Made by a program: the position numbers and the translations under genes
Part shown: positions 51,801 to 60,126 of the stretch, in pieces
How the letters are laid out: each line of letters opens with the position of its first letter
Numbering within the stretch: the stretch's first letter is position 1
DNA from: Agromyces humatus
GTDB taxonomy: Bacteria; Actinomycetota; Actinomycetes; Actinomycetales; Microbacteriaceae
Length of the DNA: 64,000 bases
Assembly: GCF_021228295.1 (NCBI RefSeq)
Contig: NZ_JAJQPD010000009.1
Span: 1 to 64,000, forward strand
Direction: 5' to 3'
The notes under the pieces: model-generated
What the model was told of the DNA's origin: nothing
Seen by the model: the letters and a program-made list of their open reading frames with translations, nothing else
The model's database searches: none

Positions 51801-53150
51801 CTACCCGGTCACGTTCTCTTCGCCGACGATGCCGACCACCGCCTCGTCGTACGCCGCGGCGGCGTCCTCGGGCGACATCTGCCCCGTCATGACGGCCTCG
51901 GTGGCTGCCTGGATCTCGGCCGAGATCTGCGGGTAGTCGGCCGTGGCCGGGCGGAAGTGGGTGTAGGTCACGAGGTCGGTGAAGAACCCGATGAACGGGT
52001 TCGCCTCGAGATAGGCGGGGTCGGATGCCACGTCGGAGCGCACGGCGATCTGCGAGTTCGCGATGTTGTACTCGAGCGCGTTCTCCTTGTTGAGCGCCAT
52101 GGCGAGGAAGTCGAACGACGCGTCGGCGTTGCCGGTGTTCGCGCCGACCGCGAGGGTCCATCCGCCGGAGAGGCTGACCGCACCGTCGCCCTGGCCGTTC
52201 TGGGTCGGGAACGCCGCCACGCCGATGTCGTCGACGTACTCGGGCCACTCGTACTGGCCGCCCTGCTTCCAGAACGACGGCGACCACGAGCCTTCGATGG
52301 TGCCGGCGATCTGACCGCCGGGGAACCACTCGCCGAAGAGCTTCTGCCACATCGACCCGTCGAGCGCGACGTCGGGCGCCGGAGCGAGCCCCTCGCCGTA
52401 GAGCGTCTCGATGAACGCGAGCGAGTCGATGAATCCCTGCGACCCGGTGACCCACTTCTGGCTGTCGGCTTCGTAGAGGGTGTCGTCGGTGCCGTACATC
52501 AGCATGCCGAAGCCCTGCATCACCGAACCCTCGCCGGCCGGCTTGCCGGCGTAGGCGTTGAACGCGACCTTGTCGGGCGACGCTTCTTTCACCTGGCGCG
52601 CCGTCTCGAGGATCTCGTCCCACGTCTTCGGCTCCCACGGCAGCGCGACGCCGGCGGCCTCGAGCAACGACTTCGAGTACCAGATTCCGCGGGTGTCGGT
52701 GCCGAGCGGCACCGCGTAGATGCTGCCGTCGTCGGCTCGCCCCGCCTCTTTGGCGCCCTCGTTGAACTGGTCCCACTCATCCCATTCGGCGAGGTGGTCG
52801 TCGAGGTTCAGCAGGTAGCCGGCGTCGACGTCGCTGCGCACGCGGAACGTGTCTTCGTAGAACACGTCGGGCGCGGTGTCGGGGCTCTGCTGCATGAGTG
52901 CGAGCTTCGTGGCGTAGTCGGCCTCGTCGGCGACGATCGGTTCGAGCTCCACCGTGACGCCGGGGTTCGCTTCTTCGAACTCGGGCTTCACCTTCTGGAA
53001 CAGTTCGTCGAGCGCGACGAACCCGTCGGTCTTCTGGTAGACGACCCGGATGGTGTCGGCATCGCCGCCACTGTCGGCGCTGCAGCCGATGAGCGCGAGG
53101 GATGCCGCGGTGACCGCGATCATCGCGATGGTGGCGCGTGTGCGACGCAT
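51801..53150 (-). CDS. ABC importer sugar-binding lipoprotein (mannoside operon)
   Basis: 449 aa. Lipoprotein signal with lipobox LIGC (Cys 23), then a family 1 solute-binding fold (VVYQKTDGFVALDELFQKVK; AIGVNT-like core; GTIEGSWSPSFW). It delivers the sugar to the two permeases. The AAAGGAG ribosome site is strong. As first gene of the operon its promoter lies in 53151-53348, which contains a candidate ROK operator. Ligand inferred as mannoside from the downstream GH38 enzyme. Confidence 0.91.
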   Translation of the reverse strand: MRRTRATIAMIAVTAASLALIGCSADSGGDADTIRVVYQKTDGFVALDELFQKVKPEFEEANPGVTVELEPIVADEADYATKLALMQQSPDTAPDVFYEDTFRVRSDVDAGYLLNLDDHLAEWDEWDQFNEGAKEAGRADDGSIYAVPLGTDTRGIWYSKSLLEAAGVALPWEPKTWDEILETARQVKEASPDKVAFNAYAGKPAGEGSVMQGFGMLMYGTDDTLYEADSQKWVTGSQGFIDSLAFIETLYGEGLAPAPDVALDGSMWQKLFGEWFPGGQIAGTIEGSWSPSFWKQGGQYEWPEYVDDIGVAAFPTQNGQGDGAVSLSGGWTLAVGANTGNADASFDFLAMALNKENALEYNIANSQIAVRSDVASDPAYLEANPFIGFFTDLVTYTHFRPATADYPQISAEIQAATEAVMTGQMSPEDAAAAYDEAVVGIVGEENVTG

Positions 53151-53266
53151 GTGGTGCTCCTTTGCTCCTGATGTGGCGACGACGCTGTGCGGCCGGAGCC
53201 GAGACCAGCCCCCCGGTGATCGGCTCCGGCCGGGCCCGTCGAGATGAATCGCACGGGCTTGGCAAG

Positions 53267-53287
53267 ATAGTAAATCGAATGGACTTA
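53267..53287. promoter_or_regulatory. Candidate ROK operator upstream of mannoside importer
   Basis: ATAGTAA-N7-GGACTTA in a short AT-rich patch unlike its surroundings. It matches, in the same spacing, TTAGTCC-N7-GGACAAA before the ROK gene (54624-54644). The shared core TAGT-N9-GGACWWA suggests one regulator binds both; inferred. Confidence 0.5.
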
Positions 53288-53348
53288 GTCGACAAGGCTC
53301 CGAGCGCGGCCGAGTGCGGGCGTTACCGGACTGTGACCTCTCCGGGGG

Positions 53349-54608
53349 TCAGTGGGCCAGCAGCAGCCGCGCGGCCGACGGCGTGAACGTGCGCTCGAGC
53401 ACCAGGCACGCAGCGCCGATCGCGCCGACGTCGTCGCCGACCCCCGTGCCGACGACGGGCACGCGCCGCAGCGCACCGGTGGCGCTGAATGCGTCGAGGT
53501 GGGGCGGGATGCGCTCGAGGTACCGCTCGCTCACCCGCTGCCACATCGGCCCGCCGAAGACCACGCGGTCGACGTCGAGCAGGTTCGTGAGCACGGCCAC
53601 GGCGCGCGCGGTGTGCTCGGCGGCCCGATTCAGGATGTCGCCGGCCGCGGCGTCTCCCCCGGCGGCGACACGGCACAACCGGGTGAACTGGGCGTCGACG
53701 TCACGGGCGTCGCGCAGCAACGTCGCCGCATGACGGGTCTCTGGAATGACCTCGGCGCGCTCGGCCTCTTCGACCATCGCCTGCGGCGTGCACGTCACCG
53801 CGACGCATCCCCGCTGCCCGCACCAGCAGACCGGCCCCTCTGGGTCGGTGACGATGTGCCCGACCTCGCCGGCGTTGCCCGAGACGCCGCGCATGAGTTC
53901 GTCGTGCACGACGAGGCCGGCGCCGACCCCCGTGCCGAGGTACACGAAGACGAACGACCCGGCACCGCTGGCCCCGCCTGCCCACGTCTCGGCGACGGCC
54001 GCCGCCGTCACGTCCTTGTCGACGAGCACCGGCAACCCGGTCGAGGTCTCGAGCGCATCGCGCAGCGGCACGCGATGCCAGTCGACGAGGTGCGGCGGGT
54101 CGACGATCGTGCCGCGTTCCTGATCGATCGGGCCCGGCGCGGCGACGCCGACTCCGACGATCTTGTCGCGCGGCACCTCGGAGTCGGCGATGAGCTGCTC
54201 GATGCCGTCGTGGATGAGCGCCATCACCCGCTCAGGGCGATTCGCCTTCGGCGTGCGACGCCTCGAGTGGGCGACGACCCCGCCGACGAGGTCGAGCACG
54301 ACGAAGGTCATCACCGCCGGGTCGATGTGCACCCCGACGGCGAACATGCCGGTGCGGTTCAGGCGAAGCAGCGTGCGGGGCTTGCCGATGCCCGCGCGCT
54401 CCTTGCCCGCCTCGACGACGAGCTCCTGCTCGAGCAGCCACCTGGCGATGTTCGACACCGTCTGCGTCGACAGCCCCGACATCTCGACCAGCTCGACCCG
54501 ACTGCGCCCTTCGGGGGCGCGCCTGATCGCGTCGAAGATCACCGATCGGTTGAAGTCGCCCATGCGCGGCAGGTTGGTGCCCCGACGCGCGGTCGCCACG
54601 TCGCCCAT
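53349..54608 (-). CDS. ROK-family transcriptional regulator
   Basis: 419 aa. An N-terminal winged helix (GRSRVELVEMSGLSTQTVSN, about residues 33-52) is joined to a ROK sugar-kinase-like domain with VGVGVAAPGPID, GNAGEVGHI and the zinc motif CWCGQRGC. ROK repressors (NagC/XylR/Mlc type) bind sugar effectors and release DNA. It lies just upstream of the mannoside operon on the same strand, so it most likely controls it, and a palindrome before its own start suggests autoregulation. Ribosome site GGGAGG. Start ATG 54608. Confidence 0.9.
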   Translation of the reverse strand: MGDVATARRGTNLPRMGDFNRSVIFDAIRRAPEGRSRVELVEMSGLSTQTVSNIARWLLEQELVVEAGKERAGIGKPRTLLRLNRTGMFAVGVHIDPAVMTFVVLDLVGGVVAHSRRRTPKANRPERVMALIHDGIEQLIADSEVPRDKIVGVGVAAPGPIDQERGTIVDPPHLVDWHRVPLRDALETSTGLPVLVDKDVTAAAVAETWAGGASGAGSFVFVYLGTGVGAGLVVHDELMRGVSGNAGEVGHIVTDPEGPVCWCGQRGCVAVTCTPQAMVEEAERAEVIPETRHAATLLRDARDVDAQFTRLCRVAAGGDAAAGDILNRAAEHTARAVAVLTNLLDVDRVVFGGPMWQRVSERYLERIPPHLDAFSATGALRRVPVVGTGVGDDVGAIGAACLVLERTFTPSAARLLLAH

Positions 54609-54623
54609 TCCGCCTCCCAGGGG

Positions 54624-54644
54624 TTAGTCCGGTCGATGGACAAA
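54624..54644. promoter_or_regulatory. Candidate ROK operator (autoregulation)
   Basis: TTAGTCC (54624-54630), seven bases, GGACAAA (54638-54644): a 6-of-7 inverted repeat 16 bases before the ROK ATG. A related site is found before the importer gene (53267-53287). Confidence 0.5.
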
Positions 54645-54748
54645 TGATACGCGTGCGGTCGACGTCGTGGAGTCGTCCTCGAGTCGTCCTCCCCATCCGC
54701 ACCGCGAGCGCCGGATTCCACCGCTGGCCGCCGCGCAGGCGAGAATCT

Positions 54749-54771
54749 CCAACCGGTACGAATACGGTTGG
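54749..54771. other. Stable hairpin before hypothetical gene
   Basis: CCAACCG-N9-CGGTTGG, extendable as CCAACCGGTA-CGAA-TACGGTTGG with one bulged G. It could be an operator or RNA structure; context gives no further clue. Confidence 0.4.
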
Positions 54772-54795
54772 CGCTCGAACAGCTCGCGGTCTCGC

Positions 54796-55371
54796 GTGAT
54801 CGCTCGCATCGTCAGCGACGAGAGGCGTGTGCCGAAAGACGCCGTCGAGGACCTGATGACCGCGGTGCTGGGCGTGACCACGCCCGACGCCCTGCCAGAC
54901 GAACCGCAAGCCCTGGCGATGACGGAGTCGCTGCGCTCGGCTCTCAGTCGTCTGCCGAGTTCCCGTGTCAAGCCACGCCCGACGACCCCGGCAGACATCG
55001 ATCCCACACACGATCAGATGCTGCGAGCCGTCAACGTGGCGTACCGGCGCGGCGGCGTGCTGCTGCGCACTCGCGCCGGAGACGACGCGCTCGCCGACCC
55101 ACACGAGCTGCTCCGCAGATGCGCGGCCACGTATTGGTCGCTCAAGGGTGTCGACGACGTGAACGTGTACGTGGCACTGGCGGTCGCCGAGGGAATACGT
55201 GGCGCTGCGCTCATCGAGCGTGTCACCGTCGCGGCCGGGCGGCAGATCGACGGCGCAGACCGAGAGATCGCCGAGTGCCTGCGCGAGCTCGAGACGTGCG
55301 GTGGCATGGCGGTCGAACCGTTGACCGGCGCGGCCCTTCGGTCGTTCGCGAGTCTCGTGCTGCAGGCGTGA
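54796..55371 (+). CDS. Hypothetical protein upstream of VapBC
   Basis: 191 aa if started at GTG 54796; the open frame extends to a GTG at 54667, but that part looks non-coding and overlaps the ROK control region. Not recognised. The sequence is mainly helical (VPKDAVEDLMTAVLG; ALAMTESLRSALSRL; DVNVYVALAVAEGIRGAALI) with no signal peptide or membrane helix. No clear ribosome site. It ends four bases before the VapBC operator region. Could be a truncated remnant or a small cytoplasmic accessory protein. Confidence 0.5.
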   Translation: MIARIVSDERRVPKDAVEDLMTAVLGVTTPDALPDEPQALAMTESLRSALSRLPSSRVKPRPTTPADIDPTHDQMLRAVNVAYRRGGVLLRTRAGDDALADPHELLRRCAATYWSLKGVDDVNVYVALAVAEGIRGAALIERVTVAAGRQIDGADREIAECLRELETCGGMAVEPLTGAALRSFASLVLQA

Positions 55372-55375
55372 CGCG

Positions 55376-55394
55376 TCTATATAGTGGTCTATAT
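55376..55394. promoter_or_regulatory. VapBC promoter/operator palindrome
   Basis: ATATAG-TGGT-CTATAT (55379-55394), also readable as two TCTATAT direct repeats 12 bases apart. Strongly AT-rich in a GC-rich background and about 15 bases before the vapB start, as expected for an autorepressed toxin-antitoxin operator. Confidence 0.6.
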
Positions 55395-55408
55395 GGAAAG
55401 GGGGAACC

Positions 55409-55666
55409 GTGGCCATCACGTCGATCGACATCGACGCCGACGAACTCCGCGTCGCTCGGCAGCTGACCGGCGCGTCCAGCAATCGCGAGGTGGTCGACAT
55501 CGCCCTTCGCACGCTGATCGCGATGCGGCGCCAGCCCGCCGCCGTCGAGCGGCTCATCGCGCGACGATTCGACGACGATCAGATCGACGCTCCGACAATG
55601 CCACCGGCCACAGATGCGTCGGCAGATCCGACCTCGCACACTTCCCGTCGCACGGTCGACCCGTGA
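55409..55666 (+). CDS. vapB: VapB-type antitoxin
   Basis: 85 aa. N-terminal ribbon-helix-helix/Arc-like DNA-binding segment (ITSIDIDADELRVARQLTGA; NREVVDIALRTLIAM). The acidic/Thr-rich C-terminus likely wraps the toxin. GTG start with a strong AAAGGGGG ribosome site. It overlaps the toxin gene by GTGA. Confidence 0.85.
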   Translation: MAITSIDIDADELRVARQLTGASSNREVVDIALRTLIAMRRQPAAVERLIARRFDDDQIDAPTMPPATDASADPTSHTSRRTVDP

Positions 55667-56070
55667 GCACCTACCTCGTCGACAACAGCATCTGGCAGAA
55701 GGCCGGCCGCAGCGATCGCATCGCAGCTCGCCTGCGCGCCTTGTCGCCGCAGCACCTCTTCATCACCTGTCCACCTCAGGTGCTCGAGTACTGCCACTCC
55801 GCTCGGAACCCCGAGGAGTTTGCGAGCCTACGGCGCGACATGGACGACCTCTTTCCGGCCCCCGTGCACCCGACCGCATCGGATGCGCTCGACCTGCAGC
55901 AGCAGCTCTGGTCGACCGGGTTCGTACGAGCAGCCGGCGCACTCGACTGTCTCATCGCGGCGTACGCCGTGGTCAATGACGCGATCCTGCTCCACGGTGA
56001 TCGTGACTTCACGTACATCGCAACCGCCACCGAGGGTCGACTACGCGAGGAGTACGTGCCGGCCGGGTGA
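55663..56070 (+). CDS. vapC: VapC-type PIN-domain toxin
   Basis: 135 aa. PIN-domain ribonuclease: first acidic residue in YLVDNSIWQK, a central Glu in PQVLEYCHSA, a later Asp in AGALDCLIAAYAV and the terminal HGDRDFTYIA motif. All expected acidic residues are present, so it should be active against RNA (often tRNA) when freed from VapB. GTG start translationally coupled to vapB. No truncation. Confidence 0.87.
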   Translation: MSTYLVDNSIWQKAGRSDRIAARLRALSPQHLFITCPPQVLEYCHSARNPEEFASLRRDMDDLFPAPVHPTASDALDLQQQLWSTGFVRAAGALDCLIAAYAVVNDAILLHGDRDFTYIATATEGRLREEYVPAG

Positions 56071-56106
56071 TGGTCGGGCGGTCGATACCCGCCAGAGATG
56101 TCGCGA

Positions 56107-56901
56107 CTACCGCCCCCGCCGAATCGGAATCAGCGTCTCGGGCGGCTCGGGCCCCAGCAGGAACTCCTCGATCACCCCGGCCACGAACCCCGGTCGTTCG
56201 AGCACGACCGCATGCGACGCCCCGGGAACCACGCACAGCTGCCCGGCCGGCAGCGCCTCGTAGAGCGCGACCGCGTGGTCGAGTCGCACGAGGTCGTCGT
56301 CGCCGACGAGCACGAGCGTCGGATGCGCGATCCGCGCGAGATCGTCGGGAGTCAGCGTCGGTTCGGTGCTGGCCATCGCCATGAACTTCTCGGCCACGAC
56401 CGGAAAGTGGTCGGCCCCGTCGGGAGACCGCGCCGCATACGCGTCGAGCATCACCGCAGGCGGTGCGGCATCGCCGAAGTCCAGCGGGTGGATGCCGTCG
56501 AAGTGGAAGTTCACCCCGATGAGCGAGAGCCGGTCGACGAGATCGGGCCGGCGAAGCGCGACGAGCATCGCCACGATGCCGCCGTCGCTCCATCCCACGA
56601 GATGCACCGGCGCCGCAACGCCGGCACCGCCCCCGGCACCGCCCCCGACCCGCTCGAGCACCGCGATCGCATGCGTGGCCATGTCGTCGTAGTGGAACGG
56701 CGCATCGGTATCGGCGGTGTACCCGTGGCCGCGACGATCGAACGCGACGAGACGGAATTTCTCGCCGAGCGTTGCCCCGATCGAGTCGAGCAGGTCGTCG
56801 CTGTTGCCGAGCCCTCCGTGCAGCAGCACGATCGTGTGCTCACCGCTGCCGCGCCTCTCGGTCCATGTGCTCAGACCGTCGATATCGATGCGTGCCCCCA
56901 C
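56107..56901 (-). CDS. Alpha/beta hydrolase
   Basis: 264 aa. Alpha/beta-hydrolase fold with oxyanion HGG (VLLHGGLGNSDD), nucleophile elbow GWSDGG and late His in GASHAVVLERP; acid Asp in LVGDDDLVRLD. Start taken at GTG 56901, which has a GGAG ribosome site; the longer frame to 57051 would overlap the divergent serine hydrolase promoter. A Gly/Ala insert (GGGAGGGAGVAA) sits before the nucleophile. Substrate unknown. Confidence 0.85.
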   Translation of the reverse strand: MGARIDIDGLSTWTERRGSGEHTIVLLHGGLGNSDDLLDSIGATLGEKFRLVAFDRRGHGYTADTDAPFHYDDMATHAIAVLERVGGGAGGGAGVAAPVHLVGWSDGGIVAMLVALRRPDLVDRLSLIGVNFHFDGIHPLDFGDAAPPAVMLDAYAARSPDGADHFPVVAEKFMAMASTEPTLTPDDLARIAHPTLVLVGDDDLVRLDHAVALYEALPAGQLCVVPGASHAVVLERPGFVAGVIEEFLLGPEPPETLIPIRRGR

Positions 56902-57058
56902 GATGACTCCTCGCTCGGCGAAACGGATCAGGCCCCGAGCGGATCCGGACCGCAGTGCTGCAATGGTGACGCCGATTCGTCGACGCGGCAACTGATGACC
57001 GGCCGATGCCACGACTCGACCCGCGAGCCAACCCCGCATCGACGGACTCATCTTCCCG

Positions 57059-57064
57059 TACTCT
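57059..57064 (+). promoter_or_regulatory. -10 box TACTCT, leaderless serine hydrolase gene
   Basis: TACTCT ends seven bases before the GTG at 57072. No ribosome site between. Confidence 0.4.
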
Positions 57065-57071
57065 CGTCACC

Positions 57072-58094
57072 GTGATCTCGCTCGCTCATCTCACGGACCT
57101 CGTCGATCGTCGTGCCGCTGAGACGGGATTCTCCGGAGTCGTGCGCGTCGATGTCGCCGGCGAGCCGGTGATCGCCCGCGCGTACGGGCTCGCGGACCGG
57201 GCGAACGAGATCGCCAACACGACGGACACCCGGTTCGGTATCGCGAGCGGATGCAAGCCATTCACGGCCCTCGCGGTGCTCAGCCTGATCGCCGAAGGCA
57301 CGCTCGACCTGTCGACCACCGCACGCTCGGTGCTCGGCAGCGACCTTCCCCTGATCGACGACGAGGTGACGATCGAGCAGTTGCTCTCCCACCGCTCCGG
57401 CATCGGCGATTACATCGACGAGGAGGACCCGAGCCTCGACCTCGCGGACTACGTGATGCCCGTGCCTGTTCAGCAGCTGGCGACGACCGAGCAGTACCTC
57501 GCCGTGCTCGACGGCTTTCCGCAGAAGTTCCCTCCGGGCGAGCGGTTCTCATACTGCAATGGCGCCTACGTCGTGCTGGCGCTGATCGCCGAGCGGGCGA
57601 GCGGCATCGCGTTCCACGAGCTCATCGAAGCACGGGTCTGCCGCCCGGCGGGGATGACGGACACCGCCTTCCTGCGATCCGACGAATTGCCGCGCCGGGC
57701 CGCCCTCGGCTACGTCGAGATGGACGGCGCTATCCGCACCAACGTGTTCCATCTGCCGGTGCGCGGCTCAGGAGACGGCGGGATCTACTCCACGGTCGCC
57801 GATGTCGCCGCCTTCTGGACGGCGCTGTTCGAGCGGCGACTCGTGTCCGAGGCGTGGGTCGCCGAGATGATGCGCAGCCGCAGCGACGACGCCTCCGACA
57901 CGTCGCGCTGTGGGCTCGGCCTCTTTCTGCACAAGACGCGGGACGTCGCGATGGCGGACGGTATGGATGCCGGCGTCTCATTCCGCTCGGTCCACGATCC
58001 GGCCATGTCGACCACGCATACGGTGATCTCCAATACTGGCGACGGCGCTTGGCCGCTGACGCGCGCACTTGACGACGCGCTCGACCTCACTTGA
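57072..58094 (+). CDS. Beta-lactamase-class-C-like serine hydrolase
   Basis: 340 aa. Penicillin-binding/class C fold: SxxK in GIASGCKPFTAL, YxN in FSYCNGAYVV, and a C-terminal HTVISN segment in the place of the KTG triad. No signal peptide, so it is probably a cytoplasmic esterase or peptidase rather than a secreted beta-lactamase. GTG start at 57072, apparently leaderless; the upstream frame overlaps the divergent hydrolase. Confidence 0.85.
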   Translation: MISLAHLTDLVDRRAAETGFSGVVRVDVAGEPVIARAYGLADRANEIANTTDTRFGIASGCKPFTALAVLSLIAEGTLDLSTTARSVLGSDLPLIDDEVTIEQLLSHRSGIGDYIDEEDPSLDLADYVMPVPVQQLATTEQYLAVLDGFPQKFPPGERFSYCNGAYVVLALIAERASGIAFHELIEARVCRPAGMTDTAFLRSDELPRRAALGYVEMDGAIRTNVFHLPVRGSGDGGIYSTVADVAAFWTALFERRLVSEAWVAEMMRSRSDDASDTSRCGLGLFLHKTRDVAMADGMDAGVSFRSVHDPAMSTTHTVISNTGDGAWPLTRALDDALDLT

Positions 58095-58113
58095 GTCGGC
58101 TCGGCCGCGGCGC

Positions 58114-58146
58114 ATGTCCCCTGCGCCACAGCTGACGCAGGGACAT
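58114..58146. terminator. Hairpin between serine hydrolase and MGMT genes
   Basis: ATGTCCCCTGCG pairs with CGCAGGGACAT with one bulged C. Convergent genes flank it. Confidence 0.65.
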
Positions 58147-58150
58147 CCGC

Positions 58151-58663
58151 TCAGAACAGGCGAGCCTGCGCGACGACCGCCGCCCCCTCGTGCTCGAGCA
58201 GCCGGCGCTTGCGCTCGAGCCCGCCGGCGTACCCGGTGAGCGATCCGTCGGCGCCGACGACACGGTGGCACGGCACCACGATGCTCAGCGGGTTGCGGCC
58301 CACCGCGCCGCCGACGCGCCGGGCGAGATTGCGATCGCCGAGGCGCGCGGCGAGCGCGCCGTAGGTCGTCGTCTCACCGAATCGGATGTCCCGCAGCATC
58401 GCCCACACCGCGTGCTGGAACTCGTCGCCGATGGGCGCCAACGGCAGATCGAACGTGGTGCGAGCGCCCTCGAGGTACTCGGCGAGCTGCTCGCCGAACC
58501 GCGTGATGAGCGCGTCGCCGCGGGCGTCGACCTCGACACCGATGGCGTCGGCGGCCGGCGGATGCCGGTGCCCCGGAAAGTAGATCCCCGCGAGGGCGTT
58601 GCCGTCGGCGACCACGAGCAGGTCACCGAGCGGTGTCGTCAGCGTCGCGTGGCGGCGGGTCAT
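58151..58663 (-). CDS. ogt: Methylated-DNA-[protein]-cysteine S-methyltransferase
   Basis: 170 aa. Suicide repair protein that removes O6-alkyl groups from guanine. The acceptor Cys132 is in the invariant PCHRV motif; the flanking GRNPLSIVVPCHRVVGADG and TGYAGGLERKRRLLEHE segments are conserved. ATG at 58663 gives a normal family length. The gene symbol is the general one for this family. Confidence 0.93.
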   Translation of the reverse strand: MTRRHATLTTPLGDLLVVADGNALAGIYFPGHRHPPAADAIGVEVDARGDALITRFGEQLAEYLEGARTTFDLPLAPIGDEFQHAVWAMLRDIRFGETTTYGALAARLGDRNLARRVGGAVGRNPLSIVVPCHRVVGADGSLTGYAGGLERKRRLLEHEGAAVVAQARLF

Positions 58664-58722
58664 GACTCCATCATCACTCGCCGCCACCCCGCCGCGCCCG
58701 CAACCGGAAGCGGGTATCGGAC

Positions 58723-59169
58723 CTAGACGCCGGGTGCCGCGACCGGCGCTGCAGCCCCGACCCGCGTCGACCCGCGCCACGGACCGGTGTTGCCGAACGC
58801 GAGCAGCGCACCCCAGACGAGGGGGACGAAGAAGTAGAGCACCGCCCAGCCGCCGCCCTTGCCGAAGCCGAGCCCGATGCGATGAGCCGCGATGACGACG
58901 AAGACGAGTGCGACGATGTTCGCGCCGGGCACGAAGACGAGCAACGCGAGCCACCCCGGCTGACCGCCGAGCTCGAGCAGCCGCCACGAGTTGTAGACGG
59001 GCACCCAGGCCGGCCATCCCTCGGCACCGGTCTTGGCGAAGACCCTCGAGAGGAAGACCCCGTTGAGCACATAGGTGGCGGCGCCGTAGACGGCGAGACC
59101 TGCCCAGAGCACGAGCATGGGGACGAGTACTGCGGCGATGTCGATGACGGGTTCTTGCATGTCGTTCAC
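58723..59169 (-). CDS. DUF5684-like small membrane protein
   Basis: 148 aa. Four membrane helices and the family pattern GWPAWVPVYNSWRLLELGGQ, PGANIVALVFVV, GFGKGGGWAVLYFFVPLVW. Function unknown. GTG start (59167-59169) overlaps the preceding gene's stop as GTGA. Co-transcribed with the gene at 59166-59966. Confidence 0.8.
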   Translation of the reverse strand: MNDMQEPVIDIAAVLVPMLVLWAGLAVYGAATYVLNGVFLSRVFAKTGAEGWPAWVPVYNSWRLLELGGQPGWLALLVFVPGANIVALVFVVIAAHRIGLGFGKGGGWAVLYFFVPLVWGALLAFGNTGPWRGSTRVGAAAPVAAPGV

Positions 59170-59966
59170 TCCAGGCCCTCGCCCGCCGGAACGAGCGCGA
59201 TGTACAGCAGGTCGCGCGCGGTCGCGACCGTGTCGGCGCGCAGCGCGTCGTCGGCGCATTCGACGTAGACCATCGCGCCCTCGCCGATTCCCGCGAAGGT
59301 GCGGGCCACCGCGGTGGCCGCGAAGCCGTCGCCTGCGAAGGCGACCTCGACGGCATCGACCGTGCCGAATGCGCCCGCTCCGTCGCCGGCGTCGAGGCTG
59401 CCGTCGATGACCTGGCTCGGGTCGACCGTCGTGCTGAGGGCCGATTCGATGAGGGCGATGCTCGCTGCACGGTCGCCGTTGGCGACGTCGACGTCGGCAC
59501 CGACTGATCCGTTCGTGTGCCAGACGTAGCATCCGGTGGTCGAATGCTCGTACTCGAAGACGTTCGCGTTCGGATCGGCTTCGGTCAACGCGACCCATTC
59601 GTCGTTCGCCGGGAAGCCCGACATCATCGCGACGTAGGCGGGACCGGTCACCTCGACGTCCCAGGGGAGCTCGACGGGGAAACTCGACCCGGCCGCCCCG
59701 TCGACACCGGTATCGCCGGTGACCTGTTCGCCCGCATCGACAGCGGCGAGCGCCTGCTGCGTCTGCGTGAAGGAGGTGGCGACCAGCCAAGCCCCCACGA
59801 CCGGAACGACGATCACCGGGATCGCCGACACGATGATCGCGAGGGTCAGGGCAACGCCGAGTCCCTTCGCGCGTGGCGGCGACGTCGGCCCGGTCGGGGG
59901 CGCAGGCGGCGGGGGTGCAGCGGCGGGAGGCGTTGCCGCCTCGGGCGACGACGTGTCGAGGGTCAC
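59166..59966 (-). CDS. Hypothetical single-pass membrane protein
   Basis: 266 aa. A Pro/Ala-rich cytoplasmic N-terminus (EAATPPAAAPPPPAPPTGPT) precedes one membrane helix (~residues 34-56, VALTLAIIVSAIPVIVVPVV). The extracellular domain contains GCYVWHTNGSVGADV and VYVECADD. Start chosen at GTG 59966 with GGAG nearby; the ORF upstream is low-complexity. No known domain is visible. The partner DUF5684-like gene follows with overlap. Confidence 0.75.
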   Translation of the reverse strand: MTLDTSSPEAATPPAAAPPPPAPPTGPTSPPRAKGLGVALTLAIIVSAIPVIVVPVVGAWLVATSFTQTQQALAAVDAGEQVTGDTGVDGAAGSSFPVELPWDVEVTGPAYVAMMSGFPANDEWVALTEADPNANVFEYEHSTTGCYVWHTNGSVGADVDVANGDRAASIALIESALSTTVDPSQVIDGSLDAGDGAGAFGTVDAVEVAFAGDGFAATAVARTFAGIGEGAMVYVECADDALRADTVATARDLLYIALVPAGEGLE

Positions 59967-60091
59967 GTGGCTCCATCGGGTCGGGTTGCGCGGACCTGCG
60001 CAGGATTCCGATCGTAGTATTCGCAGCGCGCTGATCCGGAACGAACCGACGGCTGTGGAGAACCGCATCCGGCGGCTGACGGCACGGAGCA

Positions 60092-60120
60092 TTGACGCAC
60101 GACCGCACGGCGATCAGGCT
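60092..60120 (+). promoter_or_regulatory. Leaderless promoter of O-methyltransferase gene
   Basis: TTGACG (60092-60097), 17-base spacer, CAGGCT (60115-60120), six bases, then ATG 60127. A good -35 with leaderless geometry. Confidence 0.5.
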
Positions 60121-60126
60121 GGCGGC

